Part shown: piece by piece, positions 1 to 5,534 of the stretch
How the letters are laid out: each line of letters begins with the position of its first letter
How positions within the stretch are numbered: position 1 is the stretch's first letter
DNA from: Chloroflexota bacterium
GTDB taxonomy: Bacteria > Chloroflexota > UBA6077
Direction: 5' to 3'
Assembly: GCA_021788565.1 (NCBI GenBank)
Contig: JAJYKO010000204.1
Span: 1 to 8,164, forward strand
DNA: 8,164 nucleotides
Program-made: the position numbers and the translations under genes
Notes under the pieces: model-generated
The model's input: only the letters and a program-made list of their open reading frames with translations
What the model was told of the DNA's origin: nothing
Database searches by the model: none

Positions 1-20
1 CCCGTTATCGGTCCAAAGAG

Positions 21-97
21 CGGTCGGACTATTCCAACCGGCCGGAACATGGGTGGAACCACGAGGCCCCTCGTCCCAGGACGAGGGGCTCTTTTTG
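21..97 (+). promoter_or_regulatory. T-box riboswitch, 3' part (antiterminator region of thrS leader)
   Basis: This is the downstream half of a tRNA-sensing T-box leader that controls the threonyl-tRNA synthetase gene behind it. The T-box core is visible as GGGTGGAACCACG at 51-63. The antiterminator can be drawn exactly: TGGG 50-53 pairs with CCCA 75-78, the bulge TGGAACC spans 54-60, and ACGAG 61-65 pairs with CTCGT 70-74 around a four-base loop. The bulge UGGA (54-57) should pair with the UCCA end of uncharged tRNA-Thr, which implies a U discriminator base. A small imperfect hairpin at 21-40 (CGGT with ACCG, one mismatch, then GG with CC) may be stem III. Stem I with the Thr specifier loop lies upstream of the window, so the amino acid is inferred from the downstream gene. 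Confidence 0.9.
66..97 (+). terminator. T-box-controlled intrinsic terminator ahead of thrS
   Basis: A perfect ten-pair stem is formed by GCCCCTCGTC (66-75) and GACGAGGGGC (80-89) with a four-base CCAG loop. It is followed by TCTTTTTG, a good U-tract. The left arm overlaps bases needed by the antiterminator (70-78), so the two structures exclude each other. When tRNA-Thr is charged the terminator should form, and when it is uncharged transcription should continue into thrS. Confidence 0.93.
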
Positions 98-126
98 TTT
101 CCGATCAATGACAGGAGGTATTTGAA

Positions 127-1851
127 ATGCCGGACCTGGAGACGATGAGGCACAGCGCCTCCCACGTGATGGCAGAGGCCGTGCAGCACATCTTCCCCGA
201 TGCCAAGTATGGCGTCGGACCCGCGATCGAGAACGGCTTCTATTACGACATGGACCTACCCAGGCCACTGACTCCGGAAGATCTCGAGAAGATCGAAGCG
301 GAGATGCGCAAGATCGTGGCGGAGAAGCAGACCTATAAGCGTTCCGAGATGAGTCGTGAGGACGCCAAGCAGTTCTTCGCCTCCCGCAACCAGCCGTACA
401 AGATAGAGATCCTGAACGATCTGGATGAGGACACCAACACGGTGTCCATCTACCAGCAAGGCGACTTCATCGATCTATGCCGTGGCCCTCACGTGGAGAA
501 CACCGGTGCGATAGGCGCCTTCAAGCTGCTCAACGTGGCGGGGGCCTACTGGCGCGGTGACGAGCACCGTCCGATGCTCCAGCGTGTCTATGGAACGACC
601 TTCCCGACGCAGCAGGAGCTGGACGACTACCTCTGGAGGGTAGAAGAGGCTAAGAAGCGCGACCATCGCAAGCTTGGAACCGAGCTCGATCTCTTCAGCG
701 TCTCCGAGGAAGTCGGCCCGGGTCTGATCCTGTGGCACCCCAAGGGGGGCCGAGTAAGGGTAGCCATCGAGGAGTTCTGGCGGAAGGCCCACTTCGATGC
801 CGGCTACGAGATCGTTTTCACGCCCCACGTTGGGCGAGCTGAGCTGTGGAAGACCAGCGGCCATCTGGGCTTCTACAAGGAGAGTATGTTCTCCGGCATG
901 GACGTGGAGGGCCAGGAGTACTTCGTCAAGCCGATGAACTGCCCATTCCACATTGAGATCTACAAAACGAAGACTCGTAGCTACCGAGAACTGCCCCTGC
1001 GATGGGCAGAGATGGGCACGGTCTATCGGTTCGAGCGGAGCGGTGTGCTGCACGGCCTGCTGCGTGTGCGCGGCTTCACCCAGGACGATGCCCACATCTT
1101 CTGCAGGCCAGACCAGATAGAGGACGAGGTTCTTGCCGCGCTCGACCTGACTTTCTACATCTTCAGGACCTTCGGGTTCAACGAATATGAGATCTACCTC
1201 TCCACGAGGCCGGAGCACTTCGTGGGCGAGCCAGAGCTGTGGGACAAAGCCACAGAGGCGCTCAGCCAGGCACTTAAGAAGCGGGGCCTGGACTACCATG
1301 TGGATGAGGGTGGAGGAGCTTTCTACGGCCCGAAGATCGACATCAAGGTGAAGGACGCCCTCGGCCGGCCGTGGCAGTGCACGACGGTCCAGTTCGACTT
1401 CAACGAGCCCGAGAGGTTCGATCTCTCCTTCGTCGGCGAGGACGGCAAGGAACACCGACCTTACATGGTGCATCGGGCGCTTCTGGGGTCACTGGAGCGC
1501 TTCTTCGCGATCCTGGTGGAGCACTACGGCGGAGCGTTCCCGCTATGGCTGGCTCCGGTGCAGGCGGAGGTGATCCCGATCGCCGATAGACACCTGGAAT
1601 ACGCTGAGAAAGTGGCCAAGCAACTGAACAGCGTCGGTCTCCGTGCGGAAGTGGACTCGCGGCGAGAGAAGGTCAACTTCAAGATCCGCGAGGCCCAGAT
1701 GCAGAAGGTGCCGTACATGCTGGTGATCGGCGACCGTGAGGTGGAGGCCGGCGCGGCTGCGCTCCGCTCTCGTACAGAGGGCGACCTCGGGGCAAAGCCG
1801 GTACCGGAGATCCAGGAGATGATGATCCGTCAGGTGGCGGCCAAGGAGTGA
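127..1851 (+). CDS. thrS: Threonyl-tRNA synthetase, short form lacking the TGS domain
   Basis: This cytosolic class II synthetase (574 aa) charges tRNA-Thr with threonine. The ATG follows an AGGAGGT ribosome site (113-119) by seven bases. The protein opens directly in the editing domain: HSASH at residues 9-13 and CRGPH at 118-122 match the two halves of the Ser-tRNA-Thr hydrolysis site. The catalytic core follows, with the zinc ligands Cys272 (NCPFH), His323 (DDAHIF) and His449 (VHRALLGS) and motif 2 around YRFERSGVLHG. The last ~100 residues are the anticodon-binding domain. Compared with E. coli ThrRS (642 aa) about 62-64 N-terminal residues, the TGS domain, are missing. The upstream sequence is the T-box terminator, so no longer start is possible. 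Expression should respond to tRNA-Thr charging through the T-box. infC follows after 122 bases and has its own promoter. Confidence 0.97.
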   Translation: MPDLETMRHSASHVMAEAVQHIFPDAKYGVGPAIENGFYYDMDLPRPLTPEDLEKIEAEMRKIVAEKQTYKRSEMSREDAKQFFASRNQPYKIEILNDLDEDTNTVSIYQQGDFIDLCRGPHVENTGAIGAFKLLNVAGAYWRGDEHRPMLQRVYGTTFPTQQELDDYLWRVEEAKKRDHRKLGTELDLFSVSEEVGPGLILWHPKGGRVRVAIEEFWRKAHFDAGYEIVFTPHVGRAELWKTSGHLGFYKESMFSGMDVEGQEYFVKPMNCPFHIEIYKTKTRSYRELPLRWAEMGTVYRFERSGVLHGLLRVRGFTQDDAHIFCRPDQIEDEVLAALDLTFYIFRTFGFNEYEIYLSTRPEHFVGEPELWDKATEALSQALKKRGLDYHVDEGGGAFYGPKIDIKVKDALGRPWQCTTVQFDFNEPERFDLSFVGEDGKEHRPYMVHRALLGSLERFFAILVEHYGGAFPLWLAPVQAEVIPIADRHLEYAEKVAKQLNSVGLRAEVDSRREKVNFKIREAQMQKVPYMLVIGDREVEAGAAALRSRTEGDLGAKPVPEIQEMMIRQVAAKE

Positions 1852-1870
1852 TGCTTGGGCCCCAGGATCG

Positions 1871-1899
1871 TTGACACGCCTTCTGGCGCCCCTTATAAT
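1871..1899 (+). promoter_or_regulatory. Consensus sigma-70/sigma-A promoter for infC
   Basis: TTGACA at 1871-1876 and TATAAT at 1894-1899 are separated by exactly 17 bases, so every hexamer base matches the housekeeping consensus. The predicted transcription start is near A1906. The promoter lies in the thrS-infC gap and would let infC be transcribed strongly and independently of the T-box upstream. Read-through from thrS remains possible, because I see no convincing terminator between the genes. Confidence 0.88.
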
Positions 1900-1905
1900 T
1901 TCTGT

Positions 1906-1944
1906 AGGCCGACGCCAACGGTATTTCCGCGTGGCTGTCGGCCT
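1906..1944 (+). promoter_or_regulatory. Hairpin at the 5' end of the infC leader
   Basis: AGGCCGAC (1906-1913) pairs perfectly with GTCGGCCT (1937-1944). The inside continues as GCCA 1914-1917 with TGGC 1932-1935 and CGG 1919-1921 with CCG 1927-1929 around a TATTT loop, giving about 15 pairs. No U-tract follows, so it is not a terminator. The stem begins at the predicted first transcribed base. It could protect the 5' end of the message or take part in control of infC. The function is inferred. I do not recognise it as a named ribosomal-protein leader. Confidence 0.6.
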
Positions 1945-1962
1945 TAAACTGTGATTGAAAAA

Positions 1963-1976
1963 GAGGTGGAAGCATA
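1963..1976 (+). promoter_or_regulatory. Ribosome binding site and AUA start codon of infC
   Basis: GAGGTGG at 1963-1969 is followed by AAGC and then ATA at 1974-1976. This is the only Shine-Dalgarno-like sequence that places a start at the conserved IF-3 N-terminus. It decides the start in favour of AUA over the in-frame TTG at 2076. Confidence 0.8.
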
Positions 1977-2489
1977 GCCAAAGATCTCCGCATCAACGAG
2001 AAGATTCGCGTCCGCGAGGTTCGCCTCATCGGCGAAAACGGTGAACAGCTGGGGGTAATCCCCACATTCGAGGCGTTGCGAATCGCGAACGAGCGCGACC
2101 TGGACCTGGTGGAAGTCGCGCCGACGTCCGTTCCTCCCGTCTGCAGGCTCATGGATTACGGCAAGTACAAATACGAGCAGACGAAGAAGGAGGGTGAGGC
2201 CAGAAAGAATCAGAAGATCGTGCTGCTGAAGGAGATGCGGCTCCGGCCGAAGATCGGCGATCACGATCTCGAAACGAAAGCAAAGCTGGCTCAGCGTTTC
2301 CTGGAGGACGGCGACAAGGTCAAAGTCACTGTCGTCTTCAGAGGACGAGAAATGGCGCATCCTCAACTTGGTCGCGAAGTTCTCGATGCTGTGCTCGAGA
2401 GGTTGAAGGGCGTGGCTGCCGTCGAGCGCACTCCTATTATGGAGGGCAAGGCGCTAACCATGATCCTCGCCCCGGCCAACAGCAAGTAG
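1974..2489 (+). CDS. infC: Translation initiation factor IF-3, starting at AUA
   Basis: IF-3 (171 aa from this start) binds the 30S subunit, keeps subunits apart and checks the start codon and initiator tRNA. The sequence from the AUA reads (M)AKDLRINEKIRV, the usual IF-3 N-terminus. The family signature is PPVCRLMDYGKYKYE at residues 54-68, followed by a charged linker helix and the C-terminal 30S-binding domain (KEMRLRPKIGDHDLETK onward). The frame has a TGA at 1956-1958 and no ATG, GTG or TTG until a TTG at 2076. That TTG would delete 34 conserved residues. A GAGGTGG ribosome site (1963-1969) sits four bases before the AUA. Non-AUG starts in infC are known (AUU in E. coli) and allow IF-3 to repress its own translation; the same is inferred here. 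The expected rpmI and rplT neighbours are missing downstream. Confidence 0.95.
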   Translation: MAKDLRINEKIRVREVRLIGENGEQLGVIPTFEALRIANERDLDLVEVAPTSVPPVCRLMDYGKYKYEQTKKEGEARKNQKIVLLKEMRLRPKIGDHDLETKAKLAQRFLEDGDKVKVTVVFRGREMAHPQLGREVLDAVLERLKGVAAVERTPIMEGKALTMILAPANSK

Positions 2490-2525
2490 CGAGGTCGGGA
2501 GTGTAATCGCTTCCGCGGTAATCAT

Positions 2526-2557
2526 GGGGGGCGGCAGCTGCCGCCCCTTTCCTGTTT
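2526..2557 (+). terminator. Intrinsic terminator after infC
   Basis: A perfect palindrome at 2528-2547 gives an eight-pair GGGGCGGC/GCCGCCCC stem with an AGCT loop, followed by TTTCCTGTTTC. It starts about 40 bases after the infC stop. The U-tract is interrupted, so efficiency is uncertain, but the stem is very strong. It separates infC from the next gene. Confidence 0.75.
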
Positions 2558-2585
2558 CGCCCCGTGCCCATTCCATACACGGACG

Positions 2586-3050
2586 GTGCAATTGGCCACT
2601 CATGCGGATAGAACTAGGCTATTCCCCTTCATCGCCGCCATGGCGCTGTTGCTGGCTGCGACGCTCATTGTCCTGGCCGGAGAGTGGGCCGACCGGGCAG
2701 AGAGGCGCAGCGGTCCCGAATCCCCTGTTATGGCGTATGCAGCTGCCATCCAACGCGGCGACCTCGCCAGCGCACTCCAGCAGCTCGCACCGGACCTCCG
2801 TGAGAAGTCCAGATCCTTCGTGGCCTGGCAGCTCGGGAATCGGTACGACATAATGGAAAGTGCCGTACAGACTTCTGCTCCCATTGACCGTCTCCTCGGC
2901 AAAGGGGACAGCACGAGAGCCACTGTAGTGGTCACCATGCAGATCGAAGGAAAGGGCAATCCAACGTGGCAAACAACGGAGGAGATGCCAGTCCAGTGGA
3001 CGAACGGGCGCTGGCTGCTCGCCAAGACGCCGCTGGAGTTGCCGAACTAA
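2586..3050 (+). CDS. Small membrane-anchored protein, probable NTF2-like (DUF4878-type) fold
   Basis: The protein (154 aa) has a short basic N-terminus, one hydrophobic segment at about residues 12-32 (FPFIAAMALLLAATLIVLAG) and a soluble domain of about 105 residues. It has no lipobox cysteine, so it is best read as a single-pass anchor or uncleaved signal with the domain outside the membrane. The domain begins with a helical stretch typical of NTF2-like proteins (YAAAIQRGDLASALQQLAPDL). It then runs through alternating strands to a closing W-x-L-like edge (NGRWLLAKTPLEL). That pattern resembles the DUF4878/NTF2 group, but the call is by pattern only. No enzymatic motif is seen and I give no function. 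The start is uncertain: GTG at 2586 is the first available, TTG at 2592 and ATG at 2640 are alternatives, and none has a good ribosome site. The ATG would cut into the membrane segment. Confidence 0.7.
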   Translation: MQLATHADRTRLFPFIAAMALLLAATLIVLAGEWADRAERRSGPESPVMAYAAAIQRGDLASALQQLAPDLREKSRSFVAWQLGNRYDIMESAVQTSAPIDRLLGKGDSTRATVVVTMQIEGKGNPTWQTTEEMPVQWTNGRWLLAKTPLELPN

Positions 3051-3058
3051 CCGAGTCT

Positions 3059-3129
3059 GTAGCCGCAGGCTACAGCCTGCGCTTCGTCCACGAGGGGTCA
3101 GGCCACGCGCAGCTAGAGGCTGCGGCTAC
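3059..3129. repeat. REP-like palindromic repeat 1 (GTAGCCGCAG...CTGCGGCTAC)
   Basis: This 71-base element is bounded by perfect ten-base inverted ends, GTAGCCGCAG (3059-3068) and CTGCGGCTAC (3120-3129). Inside, CTGCGC (3077-3082) pairs with GCGCAG (3107-3112). The left end also contains its own palindrome, CGCAGGCT-AC-AGCCTGCG (3064-3081). It lies between two convergent genes and encodes nothing. Its form matches the short palindromic intergenic repeats found scattered in many genomes. With only one copy in view, repetition in this genome is inferred. Confidence 0.65.
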
Positions 3130-3133
3130 TGCT

Positions 3134-3221
3134 ATTCGTCACCCCCGTGAAAGCGGGGGTCCAGGACACCGGCGCGCGGAGGGTACCCTGGATGCCCGCC
3201 TGCGCGGGCATGACGGCGAAT
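3134..3221. repeat. REP-like palindromic repeat 2 (two-hairpin element)
   Basis: This 88-base element has inverted ends ATTCGTCA (3134-3141) and TGACggcGAAT (3211-3221), with a three-base insertion on the right. Two seven-pair hairpins lie inside: ACCCCCG/CGGGGGT (3141-3160) and TGCCCGC/GCGGGCA (3193-3210). Between them CCAGG (3161-3165) pairs with CCTGG (3187-3191). This resembles the widespread intergenic family of the type CGTCATTCCCGCGAAAGCGGGAATCC. It starts four bases after repeat 1. As a strong structure between convergent genes it could also act as a two-way transcription barrier. Confidence 0.7.
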
Positions 3222-3247
3222 TGTCCACGCGATCTCGCGCCAAGAGT

Positions 3248-5398
3248 CTACTCCTCGCTTAGCCCGTCGTCCTCGCTGGACTCTTCAGAGCGGATCAGCA
3301 CCTCGCGGGCCTTGCCCCCATCCGCGGAGCCAACCACGCTGTTCTCCTCCAGCAGTTCCATCAGCCTCGCCGCCCTGTTGTAGCCGATCTTTAACCGTCG
3401 CTGCAGCAGTGAGGTCGAGACACGGGTGTGGTGGGAGACCAACTCCACGGCCTGCTCGTACATGTCGTCGGCCTCGTCTTCCTCCACAGGCTCGAACGCC
3501 ACGTGCTCGGCCACCTCGCCCGAGTATCCCGAGGGCGTTGCCTTCTTCCAGTAGTCGACCATGTCGAGGATCTCCCCATCGGACACGTACGTGCCCTGAA
3601 TGCGGATAGGTTTGGCTGCGTCGGGCGGCATGTACAGCATGTCTCCCCTCCCCAGGAGCTTCTCGGCACCTGCCTGGTCCAGGATCACCCGGGAGTCGAT
3701 CTGAGAGGTGACCGCGAACGCGATCCTGGTGGGGAAGTTGGCCTTGATCAAACCAGTCACCACGTCGACCGAGGGCCGCTGGGTCGCCACAACGAGGTGG
3801 ATGCCGGTTGCCCGTGCCAGCTGCGCCAGCCGGCAGAGGATCTTCTCCACCTCGTCGGGTGCCGTCATCATGAGATCGGCCAGTTCGTCTATGATCACCA
3901 CTATGTACGGCAGCGGCATGTCACTACCATTGCCCGTGGCAAGTCGGTTATATCCGTCGATGTTGCGGGCCCCTCGCGCTGCAAACAGGCGGTACCGGCG
4001 CTCCATCTCCTTCGTGACCCACTTGAGCGAAGGAACAACCTTATCCATCTCACAGACGACCGGGGTCAAGAGATGTGGGATTCCGTTGAACGGCGCCATC
4101 TCCACCATTTTGGGATCGATCATGAGCATGCGGAGTTCGTCGGGCGTGCACTGGTAGAGCAGCGCGGCGATGAAGCTATTGAGGCAAACGCTTTTGCCCG
4201 CCCCGGTGGCGCCCGCTATCAGCAGGTGAGGCATCTTGGCCAGGTCACCTACTACCGTGGCCCCGGAGACGTCCCTGCCCAGGGCGAGCCTGAGGCGGCC
4301 GCGATGCTTGGTGTATGCACCGCTCTCGAGCAGATCGCGAATGGAAACCACCGAGACCGAACCGTTGGGGACTTCGATGCCCACCACCTGTTTGCCAGGA
4401 ACTGGGGCTTCTAACCGCAGTGGCGCCGCCGCGAGTCGCAAGGCCAGGTCGTTCCCCAGCGCCATGATCCTGGCCACCTTGACTCCAACCCCAGGCTCCA
4501 CGCCGAACTGCGTCACGGCGGGGCCCTGATTGACCTCCGCCACTCGGGCATCCACACCGAAGCTCTTGAGTGTATCCTCGATGGTCCGAATCCGCTGCCT
4601 TATGTCAATCTGCGACAGTTCGGCAGCCGGCACGGCCTCGAAGATGTCTATCGGCGGCAGGGTCCACTCCCGATGCGGTGGGCCCGCTACGCGGAGCTCC
4701 TCCTCTACAGGAGTGTCGCTCTCCAAGGCGGCCACGGCCTTTGTGGCCTGAGGCTTCTTGGCGGCCGCGGCGGCTGGCATCGGGTCCTCGCGGGCCGGAT
4801 TGATGCGGACCGCCCGTTTCCGCTCCTCTCGCCACTGTCGGAACGAGGACCACCCCAGGCGAAAGAGCCGGAGAATGTCGCGCGGATGCGTCCACCCGAA
4901 AAGCAGGATGCCTGCCACGGCCCCCGCTGCCAGCACCAGGACACTCCCCCACGCACCCAGGTTCGGTTCCAACAGCCATGTGAGGGCATACCCCAGGTAT
5001 CCGCCCCCCTGCCCGCCGCTAGCCCGCCCCCGCATACTCTCGATTCCGACGGGCAAGATGTGCAGGATGCCCAGGAATGCGAGAAGAAGCAAGGCCGCTC
5101 CGGCGATGTCCCTCCGCCGAAGCTGAAGTCCCCCATTCGGACCAAGGCCGAGAACCGCTACTCCACTCCACAGCAGTACCACGGGCACCGTCATGGCACC
5201 CCATCCGGCAAGCAGCCCTAAGCCGTAGGCGAGGGTGCGGGTGACCGGCCCGTTGGGGAACAGCAGGCTGAGACCACTTCCGGCACCGGCTGCGAGCAGC
5301 AAGACACCTCCTATCCTACGTCGGGCCACCGGGCCGAGGACAGGCAACCGCCTCACAGCGGACTGCTTCCGCTTGCCCTTTCTAGAAACGGAGGCCAA
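3248..5398 (-). CDS. ftsK: DNA translocase FtsK/SpoIIIE family
   Basis: FtsK is a septum-located ATP-driven motor that clears chromosome ends from the closing septum and, where XerCD/dif is used, helps resolve dimers. Numbered from the TTG start (716 aa), hydrophobic segments at about 29-47, 56-85, 98-115 and 149-168 form the membrane domain. A charged, Ala-rich linker runs to about 250. The motor follows, with Walker A GATGAGKS at 396-403 and Walker B VVIIDE ending at D504-E505, plus VVATQRPSVDVVTGLIKAN. The last ~70 residues are the winged-helix gamma domain (SLLQRRLKIGYNRAARLMELLEE, GSADGGKAREVLI), which reads polar guide sequences in other FtsKs. The linker is short, as in Gram-positive SpoIIIE/SftA-type proteins. 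The start was placed at TTG 5398 because AGGAGG lies six bases upstream; an ATG at 5458 has no ribosome site. It lies downstream of the RNase J gene, an arrangement also seen near B. subtilis rnjB and spoIIIE. Confidence 0.95.
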   Translation of the reverse strand: MASVSRKGKRKQSAVRRLPVLGPVARRRIGGVLLLAAGAGSGLSLLFPNGPVTRTLAYGLGLLAGWGAMTVPVVLLWSGVAVLGLGPNGGLQLRRRDIAGAALLLLAFLGILHILPVGIESMRGRASGGQGGGYLGYALTWLLEPNLGAWGSVLVLAAGAVAGILLFGWTHPRDILRLFRLGWSSFRQWREERKRAVRINPAREDPMPAAAAAKKPQATKAVAALESDTPVEEELRVAGPPHREWTLPPIDIFEAVPAAELSQIDIRQRIRTIEDTLKSFGVDARVAEVNQGPAVTQFGVEPGVGVKVARIMALGNDLALRLAAAPLRLEAPVPGKQVVGIEVPNGSVSVVSIRDLLESGAYTKHRGRLRLALGRDVSGATVVGDLAKMPHLLIAGATGAGKSVCLNSFIAALLYQCTPDELRMLMIDPKMVEMAPFNGIPHLLTPVVCEMDKVVPSLKWVTKEMERRYRLFAARGARNIDGYNRLATGNGSDMPLPYIVVIIDELADLMMTAPDEVEKILCRLAQLARATGIHLVVATQRPSVDVVTGLIKANFPTRIAFAVTSQIDSRVILDQAGAEKLLGRGDMLYMPPDAAKPIRIQGTYVSDGEILDMVDYWKKATPSGYSGEVAEHVAFEPVEEDEADDMYEQAVELVSHHTRVSTSLLQRRLKIGYNRAARLMELLEENSVVGSADGGKAREVLIRSEESSEDDGLSEE

Positions 5399-5410
5399 CA
5401 CAGCCCTCCT
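5396..5410 (-). promoter_or_regulatory. Ribosome binding site and TTG start of ftsK
   Basis: Reading the minus strand, AGGAGG occupies 5410-5405 and is followed by GCTGTG and then TTG at 5398-5396. The six-base spacing favours TTG; the GTG at 5401-5399 is three bases from the site and is the second choice. This removes 20 residues from the longer reading that starts at ATG 5458. I could not identify a convincing promoter in 5399-5497. Confidence 0.65.
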
Positions 5411-5490
5411 GCACCTGATCGCAACGGGGAGATATCGAGGCCAGCCCGGCCCAGGCATCAGAACCCGGCCATCGTCGCCGACGCCGCCTG

Positions 5491-5520
5491 AATTAAGGGC
5501 GCCCAGGAATTCTGGGCGCC
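5491..5520 (-). terminator. Terminator-like inverted repeat after the RNase J gene
   Basis: GGCGCCCAG (5498-5506) and CTGGGCGCC (5512-5520) form a nine-pair stem with a five-base loop, starting 14 bases after the RNase J stop. Read on the minus strand the stem is followed by CTTAATT, a poor U-tract. It probably ends or weakens transcription before ftsK, and partial read-through into ftsK is likely. Confidence 0.6.
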
Positions 5521-5534
5521 AGACGCAGACAGAA

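Noticed and set aside
475..1473. Long open frame (332 codons) antisense to thrS
   Set aside because: It mirrors the codon pattern of thrS in a GC-rich genome, has no family resemblance, and thrS is beyond doubt.
2076..2489. TTG at 2076 as the start of infC
   Set aside because: It would remove the conserved N-terminal strand and helix of IF-3 (residues 1-34) and has no ribosome site; AUA at 1974 fits both tests.
2490..3247. Searched for rpmI and rplT after infC
   Set aside because: No Lys/Arg-rich L35 or L20 reading was found in any frame, so they are reported as absent, not missed.
3147..3383. Small open frames across the palindromic repeats (2966-3262 and 3147-3383)
   Set aside because: They are made of repeat sequence and antisense ftsK, with no ribosome site or protein-like pattern.
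3428..4414. Open frame (328 codons) antisense to ftsK
   Set aside because: It overlaps the FtsK motor domain completely, shows no recognisable domain and has His/Arg/Asp-rich shadow-type composition.
5399..5458. Longer FtsK from ATG 5458
   Set aside because: No ribosome site precedes it and the extra residues look non-family; TTG 5398 has AGGAGG at ideal spacing. It cannot be fully excluded.
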